From Verrucomicrobiota bacterium (GTDB lineage Bacteria; Verrucomicrobiota; Verrucomicrobiia; CAIQCK01): a DNA stretch of 64,000 bases. Made by a program: the position numbers and the translations under genes. The DNA is taken from NCBI GenBank assembly GCA_016235595.1, contig JACRJX010000039.1:1-64000 (forward strand), written 5' to 3'. Positions 26,915 through 36,251 of the stretch are shown here, in pieces (the first letter of the stretch is position 1; each line of letters begins with the position of its first letter). Below the pieces are notes generated by a model. The model saw only the letters and a list, made by a program, of their open reading frames with translations. It was not told the origin of the DNA and searched no databases.

Positions 26915-28099
26915 ATGAGCGCGGTGAAAGAAATAAATGCAGTGTGGAAACACCTCCGGCACGGAGACGCTGAGAGCTCGAACGATTCTCCAAACTCGCC
27001 CGCCACTTTCAGCCGGTCAGAACGCACTTGTTATCGGCTGTGTGTGTTGATGGTGGTTTTCGCAATGGTGTGTTTTGAACCGCGTGTTGAAGCCACGACA
27101 TTAAGCTCGGTGGAAACGACGTGCCCGGTGTGCGGCCATAAGTTCACGGGCGTGAATTGGATTAGCACGAATAGTTTTGGGGGCACCGATAGGGATTTCC
27201 TGCAACATGCGGCGGGATCACAGACGGTGCTCATTGTCTGCTGGACCTGCCCGAAGTGCTGGTATAGCGGTTACCAGGCAGATTTCAAACCTGCGCGGGT
27301 CACGCCGCAACTCGTCGAGCAAATCCTAACGAAGAAAGTTCTGAAACCTGCCAAGCCCATCCTGGGCGCGGCCAAAGAATTCCAAAGCATCCCGGCATGG
27401 GTGCGATTCGATTTGCTCGCTCAAGTGTTACAGCTCAGACAAGGTGCCAAGGCCGAAGAAATTGCTTGGGCCTGGTTGCGCGCTGCTCATTGCCAGCGAT
27501 TTGTCACCGTAAACCTGTACGGCATCCCCGACATTGAGAACCGGTTGGACAAGTTGATGAGGCGCGCGTCGGCCGGCAATCTTTTTCGTACGGACTACGA
27601 AGAGGCCGTGCGATCCGGCGCAGCTCTCGAAAAACTGGCGGACGACGGAGCCAACAACCTGTCCTCATCGGATCGGGCCATCGCTCGATTGCAGGCAGCC
27701 ATATTTTACAAAGGGCGCGGTGAGGACCCCGATGTGAGACGCATTGTGACGGCGCTTCGGAAAGGAAAAGCGTTGGAGCCGGGTATGGAGGATGCTCTGA
27801 AGGCATTGGAGGTGTTGTCGGAACGGGAAAAACTGTTCATCGGACGCTCGATTCCTTTCTATGAGGAAGCAGTGAGGAAGCAGGAGGTTGGCCCGGCCGA
27901 TTTGATTGGCGTGCGCTATCTCATCGGCGAGCTTTACCGGAAGGTTGGCGACAACGCCAAAGCACTGCAAGTATTGGAACCGTTGAGCAAAGAAACCATC
28001 TCCCCCAACCTCCCGCGTGCGTGGATTACCGACGCCATCCTCAAAGCCAAGGGCTGTCCACTGCCATCAGTCCCGTTGTCTCTGAACAAGAAGAAATAG
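26915..28099 (+). CDS. DUF2225-like exported Cys-rich protein with TPR-like C-terminus
   Basis: 394 residues. A hydrophobic stretch near residues 42-56 (RLCVLMVVFAMVCFEPRVEA) looks like a signal peptide with an unusually long N-region, so a later start (near 27044-27050) is possible. Then come two CxxC pairs, TTCPVCGHKFTGV and CWTCPKCWYSGYQADF, the DUF2225 zinc-ribbon-like pattern. The remainder is helical with TPR-like character (AIARLQAAIFYKGRG, ADLIGVRYLIGELYRKVGDNAKALQVLEPL). Function unknown; probably a metal-binding, protein-protein interaction role. Confidence 0.7.
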   Translation: MSAVKEINAVWKHLRHGDAESSNDSPNSPATFSRSERTCYRLCVLMVVFAMVCFEPRVEATTLSSVETTCPVCGHKFTGVNWISTNSFGGTDRDFLQHAAGSQTVLIVCWTCPKCWYSGYQADFKPARVTPQLVEQILTKKVLKPAKPILGAAKEFQSIPAWVRFDLLAQVLQLRQGAKAEEIAWAWLRAAHCQRFVTVNLYGIPDIENRLDKLMRRASAGNLFRTDYEEAVRSGAALEKLADDGANNLSSSDRAIARLQAAIFYKGRGEDPDVRRIVTALRKGKALEPGMEDALKALEVLSEREKLFIGRSIPFYEEAVRKQEVGPADLIGVRYLIGELYRKVGDNAKALQVLEPLSKETISPNLPRAWITDAILKAKGCPLPSVPLSLNKKK

Positions 28100-28246
28100 A
28101 CGCGGCGGAGTTTCAGTGTGCGCTTCAGCGCAAAAACGCCCCGCGCGCGCCAGTTGCGAAAGACCTCGATCTACTTTCGAGTTGCTCCGCCGGGGTGAAA
28201 GGTGCAGTCATTACTGCGTACAGGCTGCTGGGAGAAGGGCAATCCT

Positions 28247-29851
28247 ATGAAGAACGTCTGGGTGGAGACGGCCGCAATGTGGATGTTGGCGGCGAACTGT
28301 GCGACGGACCTCGTTCGCGCCGGCGATTGGCCGCAATGGGGCGGCAATGATCCTGGCCGGAACATGGTTTCGTCCGAGACGAGGTTGCCGGAATCGTTCC
28401 AGCTCAGCGGGGAAGCACTGGAAAACGTGCGCTGGATAGTGTCGCTGGGATCGCACATTTACGGCAATCCCACGGTCGCCAACGGCCGCGTATTTGTGGG
28501 TACCGACGACAGGCACCTTTCAGATGACTCGCGTTTTCATCGCACACACGGCGGCATGGTGTGGTGTCTGGAGGAAGCAACGGGCAGGATGCTCTGGCGG
28601 TTGGTGGTGCCGGAACGGTCAGCGAACCGTCTGCCCGCGGGCGCGCTTTACGGGCAGCAATACAATGGCACATGCTCATCGGCGGCGGTCGTGGGCAAGC
28701 GCGCGTTCCTGGTGACGAGCGCGTGCGAGGTCGTCTGCCTCGATGTCAACGGCCAGGCGGACGGCAATGACGGACCGTTCAAGGACGAGGCGCGTTACAT
28801 GACCGGCGAGGACAACCCGCCCGTCAAGCTCGGCCCGCGCGACGCGGACATCATCTGGGTTTGCGACATGGTGGAACAGTTCGGCGTCTGTCCGCACGAC
28901 GTGGCAAGTTGTTCGCCGCTGGTGGACGGCCGCATCCTCTACACCGAAACGTGCAATGGCGTTAATAAACCCCACAAGACATGCCTGCGGCCGGACGCGC
29001 CAAGCTTCATCGCGCTGGACACGAAGACAGGCCGGTTGCTGGCCTCCGACACCGAGGGTCTGGGCCGCACGATGTGGCACTGCGAGTGGTCGTCGCCGTC
29101 TCTGGGCGTGGTCCGCGGCAAAAAATTGGTGTTCTTCGGCGGTGGTGACGGCATCTGTTATGCGTTCGAGGCGCTGACATCCGTGCCGGACAGACCGGTC
29201 CATTTCAAAAAGGTCTGGCAATACGATTGCGTCCCGCCGAACTACCGCCAACCCGAAGGCAAGCCGTTCGATTACTACATCGGCGACCAGCGCAAGAAAT
29301 ACTCAACCAACAAGAACGACGGCAAGTTCCTCGGCCCGAGCGAGATCATCTCGACGCCGGTGTTCCACAACGGGCGCGTCTATGTGACCATCGGCCAGGA
29401 CCCGGCGCACGGCCGCGGTCGCGGGCTGCTGCACTGCATTGATGCATCGAAAACCGGCGACATCACCCAGAGCGGCCGCGTGTGGACCTACGACGCCATC
29501 GAGCGCACCATCTCCAGCGTGGCGATTGCCGACGGGCTGCTCTATGCGGTGGATCTGGCCGGGTGCGTCCATTGCCTCAACGTGAGGACAGGCCAGCCAT
29601 ATTGGGTTTACAAGACGCACGAGGAATCGTGGGCGTCGCCGCTGGTGGTCGACGGCAAACTGTTCGTCAAGACCAGCAAGCGCCTCCATGTGTTGGCGCT
29701 GGGCAAGGAAGCAAAACTGCTGGCGGAAATCAACATCGGGTCGCCCAGCTCGCCGATCGCTGCCAACGGCACCCTTTTCGTCTCCTCGGCCCGCTCCCTC
29801 TACGCGGTGCAGAAAGGCGCGAAGCTGGCCTCGCCGCCCGCCGAGCCCTAG
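28247..29851 (+). CDS. Exported PQQ-type beta-propeller protein
   Basis: 534 residues with a signal peptide (MKNVWVETAAMWMLAANCATDLVRA) and the start DWPQWGGNDPGRNM common to verrucomicrobial/planctomycete PQQ-like repeat proteins. Blades are marked by GNPTVANGRVFVGT, YNGTCSSAAVVGKRAFLVT, SCSPLVDGRILY, ISTPVFHNGRVYVTIG, TISSVAIADGLLYAVDLAGCVHC and WASPLVVDGKLFVKT. Catalytic PQQ-dehydrogenase residues are not evident, so it may be structural or a binding propeller rather than an enzyme. Start at 28247 follows AGAAGG and gives a proper signal peptide. Confidence 0.85.
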   Translation: MKNVWVETAAMWMLAANCATDLVRAGDWPQWGGNDPGRNMVSSETRLPESFQLSGEALENVRWIVSLGSHIYGNPTVANGRVFVGTDDRHLSDDSRFHRTHGGMVWCLEEATGRMLWRLVVPERSANRLPAGALYGQQYNGTCSSAAVVGKRAFLVTSACEVVCLDVNGQADGNDGPFKDEARYMTGEDNPPVKLGPRDADIIWVCDMVEQFGVCPHDVASCSPLVDGRILYTETCNGVNKPHKTCLRPDAPSFIALDTKTGRLLASDTEGLGRTMWHCEWSSPSLGVVRGKKLVFFGGGDGICYAFEALTSVPDRPVHFKKVWQYDCVPPNYRQPEGKPFDYYIGDQRKKYSTNKNDGKFLGPSEIISTPVFHNGRVYVTIGQDPAHGRGRGLLHCIDASKTGDITQSGRVWTYDAIERTISSVAIADGLLYAVDLAGCVHCLNVRTGQPYWVYKTHEESWASPLVVDGKLFVKTSKRLHVLALGKEAKLLAEINIGSPSSPIAANGTLFVSSARSLYAVQKGAKLASPPAEP

Positions 29852-30035
29852 CCGTCCATGGACAAGCCGTCGAAACGGTGAGATTAGCCGCCGAATAACC
29901 TTGAAACGCGGTGTGGGCGGACTGTTAACTACCGCGGCCAACCGGAGGAGATTCGGATTGCATCCGAACGCAAGGCTGGATTTCACTGGTGGCTGCGGTT
30001 GACCCGTTTTGAGTGAATGGAAAGGATCGCTGTTT

Positions 30036-32279
30036 ATGGACAAGGCTGAAGAAAAGAAGACGGTCGAGACGTTGCGAACGCTGCCCGGCGACGACGTGCG
30101 CCAGATCATGTGGCGGTTCGCGGAGCGTTACGACCTGCAAATGCTCGTGCAGTCCACGCGCGCCGTCGCCCGCGGGCCGGTCGCCCGGCTGGTGGCCGAG
30201 GGCGGCCGCAATTCGCACGAGTGGACGGCCGGGAAGTCAGCGTTGCTCCAGGCTTACGACGAGTCCGGGATCACGGCGGCGTTCCTGGACCCGAGCCAGG
30301 GCGGGTTTGTGGAGGGGCCGAAGAATTTTGTGCTGGCAATGGTGGCGTTTGAGCTGTCGTGGGTGGACGCGGGCGCGGCGACGTGCAGCCTGGCGGGCAA
30401 CCTCGGCCTTGCGCCGATTCACGAATGCGGCACGGAGGAACAGAAGGCGTTCTACATGACCAAGGCGCTTCCGCCCAAGCCCGGTGAGAACCGCAAACCG
30501 TGGCGCGCAGCGTTCGCGCTGACGGAGCCGTTGCCGTATGTAGGCGTCGAGACGGGCGTGCTCAGCGGCAAGGTGCGCGTGGCGGAATGGAAAGAAGGCC
30601 AGGAACCCATCTTGCAGGTGGACAAACGCGGGCGGTTCATCACGAACATGGGTTTCGCGAATATCGTCACCGCCGCCGTGGACACGGCCGACCCGAGGAT
30701 CAAGCGGAGTTGCATGGTGATCATCGAGGACACCGACCCCGGCGTGTTCGATCCCGGCGTGCCGACGAAGAAACTCGTGCACCAGCTTTCCTCGACGAAC
30801 GACCCGGTCTTCAGCGTGAAGGTCCCCGCGAGCCGCATTATCGGCGGCTACACGATCAAGGACGGCATCATCGTGCCGAACGTCAGCCACAGTGAGATGA
30901 TCGAGGCGGTGTTCCGCCGCACGCGTGTGACGGTGGGCCTGATGACGTCGGCGAAACTGCTTTCGGCAGTGGAACCGTTGATCCGCTACCAGCGCAGCCG
31001 GTTCCGCGGCAGCGAGACGACGACGCCAGGTTCGCCGCGCTACGACCTCGGTCTGCAAGGCAAGGAGGATGTGGTGCACCGGCTGGTGGACATCTGGGCA
31101 ACGGGCGAAGCGGCGTCGTCGCTCGGCTTCGAGGCGGCGCGTTTGTTTGACGTGTTGGATCCTCTGGAGAAGCAGAAGGACGAGATTTTCGCCAAGAAGA
31201 AGATCGAAGGTGTCCGCGCACAGCTTCGCGCGCTGGCGCCGGCCGAAAAAGATGCAATCGAGTTCCTGCAACTCTCCTCGAAGCCGGAAGCCGAGCGGGA
31301 TGCGAAGCGCTTCGAGGCGCTCCAGAACGACACGCTCGTGCAATTCGTGTTGAACGACTCGCTCGCCAACGTGCTCTGCCCGGCGACGAAGCTTTGGAAC
31401 ACCGGCTACGGCGCCACCATGATGCGCGAGGCGGTCAGTCTGATGGGCGGCTACGGCATCACGGAAGATTGCCCCGGTTTCCTGGGACACAAGTGGATGG
31501 ACGCGCAGTTGGAAGCGACCTACGAAGGCCCCGAATCGGTCCAGCGCCGGCAGCTCTCAATAACGATGACGACCGACGCTTTCCTTGCGCGGATGAAGCA
31601 ATGGATCATCGAGTTGCGGCAGATCGCCTCCGAACGGCCCGGCACCGGCGCATGCGCGCTCGGCACGGCGATGCAGTTGTGGCTCTGGACGCTGAACCAT
31701 CTGCAAAACGCCACCGACGCGAACGGTGTGAAGCTCTATCACAGCAATCGCCAGGGTGTGACGTTCCCGCTGGCCGACGCGCTCTGCTGGCTGTTGGCGG
31801 CGTACTACCAGATTCTCGATGTGCTCGAGCTGGCCAGGAAAGGCCCGGAGAACCCGACGGTCGCCGAGGGCTTGCCGGGTTTGTTGAACTTCATGACCGA
31901 CCTCTGTCACGTCCAGTCCGCGCGCGCCGCCGGCGAAGTCGGCCGCATCTGCGCTGAACTGGTCCACGGTTACAATCGTCACCCGGCGTGGGACGACGAG
32001 GGTTGCGCCGCATGCTACGGTGCGGAGGATCTGGATGATATCGAGGGCGTCATTCCCGGCATTGCCGGCGCCGCCCGCACCTGCAGCGACGTGACGGAAC
32101 CAGGCCAGGCGCATCCGATCAAAGCCGGCCCGTGTGTGCGTTTCGCTGGCGCGGAGGATTTTATTCGTCTGCGTGTAAAGCTGGACAGTTGCCTCACCGG
32201 TTCACGCCTCGCTAAGGACCGTGCTGCCGACGCGCTGACGAAGGTGATGATTCCCGAAGCACTGGATTACCCGAAGTGA
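30036..32279 (+). CDS. Very long acyl-CoA dehydrogenase family protein
   Basis: 747 residues, compared with about 380-600 for common acyl-CoA dehydrogenases. The FAD/acyl-CoA core is visible: AAFALTEP (FAD-binding loop), NLGLAPIHECGTEEQKAFYM, SLMGGYGITEDCPGFLG and ATYEGPESVQRRQLS, where the Glu of YEG is the usual catalytic base. An extra charged helical insert (about 370-450, DPLEKQKDEIFAKKKIEGVRAQ) and a C-terminal helical domain of about 200 residues follow. AAAGGAT precedes ATG 30036; the track's TTG at 30009 is less likely. Acyl substrate unknown; no ETF or thiolase genes nearby. Confidence 0.88.
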   Translation: MDKAEEKKTVETLRTLPGDDVRQIMWRFAERYDLQMLVQSTRAVARGPVARLVAEGGRNSHEWTAGKSALLQAYDESGITAAFLDPSQGGFVEGPKNFVLAMVAFELSWVDAGAATCSLAGNLGLAPIHECGTEEQKAFYMTKALPPKPGENRKPWRAAFALTEPLPYVGVETGVLSGKVRVAEWKEGQEPILQVDKRGRFITNMGFANIVTAAVDTADPRIKRSCMVIIEDTDPGVFDPGVPTKKLVHQLSSTNDPVFSVKVPASRIIGGYTIKDGIIVPNVSHSEMIEAVFRRTRVTVGLMTSAKLLSAVEPLIRYQRSRFRGSETTTPGSPRYDLGLQGKEDVVHRLVDIWATGEAASSLGFEAARLFDVLDPLEKQKDEIFAKKKIEGVRAQLRALAPAEKDAIEFLQLSSKPEAERDAKRFEALQNDTLVQFVLNDSLANVLCPATKLWNTGYGATMMREAVSLMGGYGITEDCPGFLGHKWMDAQLEATYEGPESVQRRQLSITMTTDAFLARMKQWIIELRQIASERPGTGACALGTAMQLWLWTLNHLQNATDANGVKLYHSNRQGVTFPLADALCWLLAAYYQILDVLELARKGPENPTVAEGLPGLLNFMTDLCHVQSARAAGEVGRICAELVHGYNRHPAWDDEGCAACYGAEDLDDIEGVIPGIAGAARTCSDVTEPGQAHPIKAGPCVRFAGAEDFIRLRVKLDSCLTGSRLAKDRAADALTKVMIPEALDYPK

Positions 32280-32342
32280 GTGTGCGGCACGCGTCTTTTT
32301 CGCGTTGCCGGTTTCGAAGGCCGCCGTTAAGATTGGAGTGTT

Positions 32343-32714
32343 ATGGCACTGTTGTTTTTCGAGAAAGCCAACGGAGAACGCGTTGAAGTCGCTATTGCGG
32401 GCGATCCGCTCTCAATCGGGCGCGGGCCAACGGCCGACGTGAGTCTTGACGACTTGGAAGTGTCGCGGCATCACTGTGCATTGCTGCTGTGGGAGGACGA
32501 CTGGGTGCTGAAGGACGGCGGCTCCATCAATGGCACATGGGTCAACCAGAATCGCGTCCCGATCGCGATCCTCAAGGATGGCGACATTATCCGCATCGGC
32601 AAAACCGAACTGGAGTTCCGCGCCGAGGAGCGTCAGCGCGGCAAGAGTCTCAGTGCGACGTTGCAGTTGATCGCGCCGCCAACGATTCCAACGACCCCGC
32701 CGGGCAAGAAGTAG
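32343..32714 (+). CDS. FHA-domain protein
   Basis: 123 residues forming one forkhead-associated domain that would bind phosphothreonine peptides. The conserved positions are seen in LSIGRGPTADVSLDDLEVSRHH (Arg, Ser, His) and GGSINGTWVNQNRVP (NGTxVN). A short Pro/Thr-rich tail follows. No Ser/Thr kinase is adjacent; it lies between the acyl-CoA dehydrogenase and FAH-family genes on the same strand. Confidence 0.93.
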   Translation: MALLFFEKANGERVEVAIAGDPLSIGRGPTADVSLDDLEVSRHHCALLLWEDDWVLKDGGSINGTWVNQNRVPIAILKDGDIIRIGKTELEFRAEERQRGKSLSATLQLIAPPTIPTTPPGKK

Positions 32715-32800
32715 ATCGGCCGCATGTTGCGACGTTCCCAGTTCGCCAACATCTTTCCCCTTTCGGCCCGCTGCGCGCCGCGCTAGACTGCATCTTCAGC

Positions 32801-33715
32801 ATGAAGCTTTGCACGTTCGAGTCGAAAGGCCATCTGCACGTCGGCAGCGTCGCCGGCAATGACGTGGTGGATCTCACAGCCGCCGCCGCCGGCCTGCCGG
32901 CATTCAAGAAGTACTCAGCCTTGTTTCACTGCATCGAGTGCCTGCTCCACATGCCGCAGGCACTGGCCATCGCGCGCAAGGTCGAAAAAGCCGCGCTCGC
33001 CGCTGCCGCAGGCGCAAAACGCAAACCCAGGTTCCTGCGTCCGATCTCGGGAGTGAAATACGGTCCGCCGGTGCCGCATCCGCCAAAAGTACTCTGCATC
33101 GGCCAGAACTACGTGGACCACTGCCGTGAGCAGAACGTGCCGCTGCCGGAGATTCCTGAATTGTTCTGCAAGTTCTCCACCTCGATCATCGGCTGCGGTG
33201 ATGCGATCATGCTGCACAAGGCCACCCGAAAGGTGGACTACGAAGTCGAACTGGCCATCGTCATCGGCAAAGGCGGCAAGAACATCTCGAAGGCGCGCGC
33301 CCTCGAACACGTCTTCGGTTACACCATCTTCCACGATGTCAGCGCACGCGACCTCCAGTTCAAGAGCAAGCAATGGACGCGCGGCAAGTCGCCCGACACG
33401 TTCGCACCGACCGGCCCGTGGCTGGTGACGCGCGATGAGGTGCCCGACCCACACAACCTGACCATCCGCACGTGGCTCAACGACCAGCTCATGCAGGACT
33501 CCAATACCCGCAACCTCGTTTTTGGCGTGCCGGCACTGGTGGAGTTCCTCAGCCAGACGATTACGCTGGAGCCGGGCGACATCATTGCCACCGGCACTCC
33601 GCCGGGTGTCGGCTGCTTTCGCAAACCGCCGGTGTTCCTGAAACCCGGCGATGTCGTGAAGATGGAAATCGCCGGACTCGGCGTGCTGGAAAGCCCGGTG
33701 GTGGCAGAAAAGTGA
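32801..33715 (+). CDS. Fumarylacetoacetate hydrolase family protein
   Basis: 304 residues of the FAH/FAHD1/HpcE family (C-C bond hydrolases, decarboxylases or isomerases needing Mg). Motifs: KVLCIGQNYVDHCREQNV, ELFCKFSTSIIGCGD, VDYEVELAIVIGKGGKNIS (acidic metal ligands), FHDVSARDLQ, DTFAPTGPWLVTRDEV, and C-terminal LEPGDIIATGTPPGVG with LKPGDVVKMEIAGLG. The ORF track's 104-residue N-terminal extension overlaps the FHA gene; ATG 32801 begins the conserved MKLCTFES. The substrate, possibly a beta-diketo or 2-keto acid, is unknown. Confidence 0.9.
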   Translation: MKLCTFESKGHLHVGSVAGNDVVDLTAAAAGLPAFKKYSALFHCIECLLHMPQALAIARKVEKAALAAAAGAKRKPRFLRPISGVKYGPPVPHPPKVLCIGQNYVDHCREQNVPLPEIPELFCKFSTSIIGCGDAIMLHKATRKVDYEVELAIVIGKGGKNISKARALEHVFGYTIFHDVSARDLQFKSKQWTRGKSPDTFAPTGPWLVTRDEVPDPHNLTIRTWLNDQLMQDSNTRNLVFGVPALVEFLSQTITLEPGDIIATGTPPGVGCFRKPPVFLKPGDVVKMEIAGLGVLESPVVAEK

Positions 33716-33762
33716 GCGCGAAAATCATTGTGTAAAGACACCGCATGGAGGACAAAGGAGAT

Positions 33763-34293
33763 ATGAGCGACGAAGTTTCAATTGACCAATTCCACACCGT
33801 CCCGGCGTTCAAAGGCCTGACACCCGCCGATCTGGATGTGGTGAACTCCATCATCTACAGTGTGGCACTCAAGCCCGGCCAGACGCTTTTCAAGGAAGGC
33901 GATCATGGCGACGGCATGTATCTCATTATCAGTGGCAACGTCGAAGTCAGCAAACAGGTCGATGAGGGTTCCCGCTGGCAAATCGCGCAGCACGGCCCGG
34001 GCATATGCTTCGGCGAGATGGCGCTGCTCGGCAATCAAACGCGCGCGGCCACATGCACCGCGTTGGAAACCACATTGTTGCTCAAGCTGCCTTACAAGGA
34101 ATTCAGCACGCTGTTGAAACAAAACAACATTGCCGCGCTCAAGGTCACCGCCAATCTGGCGCGGTCTCTCAGCATGCGTCTGGCGCAGCTCCTTTCAGAA
34201 CAGACGCGCATTCTCAAAGCGCATCGCTCGTTCACCCGCGAGGTGCAGAAGCATTTGCTCACCACCTACCAGCGCGTCGAAGGCGTGAAGTAG
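33763..34293 (+). CDS. Cyclic-nucleotide-binding domain protein without DNA-binding domain
   Basis: 176 residues. A CRP-type cNMP-binding beta-roll spans about 15-130 (FKEGDHGDGMYLIISGNVEVS, ICFGEMALLGNQTRAATCTA; the last block is the phosphate-binding cassette with Arg). It is followed by one long helix and a short tail; no winged-helix motif is present, so it is a stand-alone sensor rather than a CRP regulator. AAGGAG directly precedes ATG 33763, which is preferred to the track start at 33745. Confidence 0.88.
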   Translation: MSDEVSIDQFHTVPAFKGLTPADLDVVNSIIYSVALKPGQTLFKEGDHGDGMYLIISGNVEVSKQVDEGSRWQIAQHGPGICFGEMALLGNQTRAATCTALETTLLLKLPYKEFSTLLKQNNIAALKVTANLARSLSMRLAQLLSEQTRILKAHRSFTREVQKHLLTTYQRVEGVK

Positions 34294-34318
34294 GATCGAT
34301 CCCAGCAGGGAACAGGTG

Positions 34319-34344
34319 GCACGCGGCTGGCACGTGCCGTGTGC
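34319..34344. terminator. Hairpin between convergent genes
   Basis: GCACGCGGC - 8-base loop - GCCGTGTGC can form a 9-bp stem with one G-U pair in the 50-base gap between two convergent genes. There is no T-run, so it is at most a weak intrinsic terminator. Confidence 0.35.
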
Positions 34345-35141
34345 TACTTGATCTCCATCAACACGCGGAAGCCGACATCCTTCTTTTGGGCGAGATTCTG
34401 AAGCGCGCTGCGCTTCGCGGAACGGCAATCCTGCGCGGGACTATTGGCCGCGCCACCGCGCGCCACCCACGTTCCTGAACTGTTCAGGTGCCGGTCGTAG
34501 CGGTTGAAATAACGCGTCTCACACCATTCCCAGACGTTGCCGTGCATATCGAAGAGGCCCCACGCGTTCGGCTGCTTCTGGCCGACCTCGTGTGTCTGGC
34601 TAGCGGCGTTGTCGGCATACCAGGCGACTTTGGCCAAATCGTCGCTGCTCTCACCCGAACAATATGCCATCGTCGAGCCAGCGCGGCAGGCGTATTCCCA
34701 TTCCACTTCCGTCGGCAGACGGCAGAGCCGCCCTTCCTTCCCCGACAGTTGTTCGCAAAAAGCGCGAGCCTTGGCGAGACTGAGATACTCCATCGGCAGC
34801 CGCAGGTTTGTCGGGTCCTTGTGGGCACTGCGATTGGGCAGCTTGTCGCCGATGATGTTCTGCCATTGCTCCTGCGTCACCTCGAAGATGCCGAGGTAAA
34901 ACGGCGTGGTGATCACCTCCTCATGCACCGGCAACTCATCGGCGTTGCCCTTGTTGCTGCCCATCACGAATTTTCCCGCCGGAATCAATGCATATTGGAT
35001 ACCCGTGCTCGGACTGACATAAAGCCTGGCCTTGCCAAACTCGGCAGCAGGCGTTGCCGGGTTCTGGCTCCAGGCCGCGGAACAACAAACCATCATCAAG
35101 ACGCTCCACAGGACAAACGAGATGTGTGTGCGATTTTTCAT
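34344..35141 (-). CDS. Exported SUMF1/formylglycine-generating-enzyme-like protein
   Basis: 265 residues with a signal peptide (MKNRTHISFVLWSVLMMVCCSAAWS) and one SUMF1/FGE-sulfatase domain. Seen are FVMGSNKGNADELPVHEEVI, FYLGIFEVTQEQW, LCRLPTEVEWEYACRAG, WGLFDMHGNVWEWCETRY, WVARGGAANSPAQDCRSAKR and VGFRV. Only one Cys stands in the C-terminal active-site region, where true formylglycine generators have a redox pair, so it is more likely a structural or binding relative. AAGGAG precedes the chosen ATG; the track's upstream 31 residues are not conserved. Confidence 0.88.
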   Translation of the reverse strand: MKNRTHISFVLWSVLMMVCCSAAWSQNPATPAAEFGKARLYVSPSTGIQYALIPAGKFVMGSNKGNADELPVHEEVITTPFYLGIFEVTQEQWQNIIGDKLPNRSAHKDPTNLRLPMEYLSLAKARAFCEQLSGKEGRLCRLPTEVEWEYACRAGSTMAYCSGESSDDLAKVAWYADNAASQTHEVGQKQPNAWGLFDMHGNVWEWCETRYFNRYDRHLNSSGTWVARGGAANSPAQDCRSAKRSALQNLAQKKDVGFRVLMEIK

Positions 35142-35268
35142 GAGATCTCCTTGGTACCGGTTCATTCGAGTGCAGTAACACCGATTGCGACGGACGCTCT
35201 CGTCCATGGCACTGACAGCATTATCTTCCGGCAAACCGCGCGCCGCGTCAAGTCCCCTGCCTTCAGCG

Positions 35269-36066
35269 TCAGGGTTTCTTCGGCGGCGTCACCACAGTCT
35301 TGACGAACGTCTCCGGCGCGAACAGCGCGGGGTCGAACTGCTCCATGTGGTCTTCGCGAATGCGCAAGACCGTGCGGGACTTTTTCTGCACGTTCTCCAG
35401 TGCAATCTGGCCGACAATATAGTGGCCCTTGTCGTCAAGTTTGCGAACGCTCCCGATTTCGAATTTCTTCAACAGCTTGTTCTTTGCGTCGTAGGCCTCG
35501 GCGATGACGATGGCCATGAATTTTTTGTCCACCCACATGAGAACGTGCTGGTATTGCGAGGCTGATCCGGACGCAGGCGTGCCTTCGATGACCCAGCAAT
35601 CGAATCCGAGCCGCCGGCTCTCGCGCACAAACTTCTGGTTGGGCCAGCGCAGGAAAGCCAGTTCCAGGTCTTCGTAACCAAAGTCGCTGCCGAGAAATGG
35701 CGCGGCTCGCTCGGCCGGCGTGAGCTTGCGCGGCTCGGCCTTGTTCTTCTCGCAAAGCCATGTGTCGCCGGCCTCGATCATCAACACGGTCGTGCCGGCG
35801 GCTTCCTTCGGGTCGGTAACGCGATAAACGGTGCGAAGCCGGTTCAGATCGCCGTTAAGGAAAATGTGCAAGTCGTAACGGTCGGCGGTGCGGCGCTGGA
35901 TGGTCAGTTCGGCTTCGAGCCAGAGGCTGATGGCCGGCCGGTTTGCCAGCACACGGCGCATGATATCCCCCGCATCGGGCGCGTCGGCGGCGAAGGCGGC
36001 CGCGCCAAGGAACAGGCCGGCTGAAACGAAAATCCCTGCGATGTTTCGGATGACGCGCGTATGCAT
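35269..36066 (-). CDS. LolA-like outer membrane lipoprotein-sorting protein
   Basis: 265 residues with a signal peptide (IAGIFVSAGLFLGAAAFAAD). A lipoprotein-sorting (LolA-like beta-barrel) domain follows, marked by DAGDIMRRVLANRP, GSDFGYEDLELAFL, CWVIEGTPA, YQHVLMWVDKKFMAIV and the C-terminal IALENVQKKSRTVLRI. These are typical of the 'outer membrane lipoprotein-sorting protein' family often tied to RND or ABC export of lipids. Role inferred only. Start at 36066 (MHTRVIRNIAG) chosen for a compact signal peptide; 36105 is an alternative. Confidence 0.8.
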   Translation of the reverse strand: MHTRVIRNIAGIFVSAGLFLGAAAFAADAPDAGDIMRRVLANRPAISLWLEAELTIQRRTADRYDLHIFLNGDLNRLRTVYRVTDPKEAAGTTVLMIEAGDTWLCEKNKAEPRKLTPAERAAPFLGSDFGYEDLELAFLRWPNQKFVRESRRLGFDCWVIEGTPASGSASQYQHVLMWVDKKFMAIVIAEAYDAKNKLLKKFEIGSVRKLDDKGHYIVGQIALENVQKKSRTVLRIREDHMEQFDPALFAPETFVKTVVTPPKKP

Positions 36067-36180
36067 GTACAGGTTGTATCTAACGGCAGTAGCGGCGGAT
36101 TTCAACGAAGAACACAGTCCTTTTCACAATACCGGTGTCCCGAATCCAACCGCGTGATGCCAAACAGCGGGAGTTTAGGG

Positions 36181-36210
36181 TTGTCACGCTGAGGGGGGGG
36201 TCGGTATAGT
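36181..36210 (+). promoter_or_regulatory. Sigma-70 promoter of tRNA-Leu
   Basis: TTGTCA (36181-36186, 5/6) and TATAGT (36205-36210, 5/6) are separated by 18 bases that include a run of eight G. The predicted start near 36217 lies about 35 bases before the mature tRNA 5' end. Confidence 0.6.
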
Positions 36211-36251
36211 GCCGCCGCATTTTGAGCTGCCGTTGACGGCAGCGTGCGATT

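Noticed and set aside
34344-35141. SUMF1-like protein as the maturase of the sulfatase at 41 kb
   Set aside because: It lacks the Cys pair expected of a formylglycine generator in its active-site region and is not linked to the sulfatase gene.
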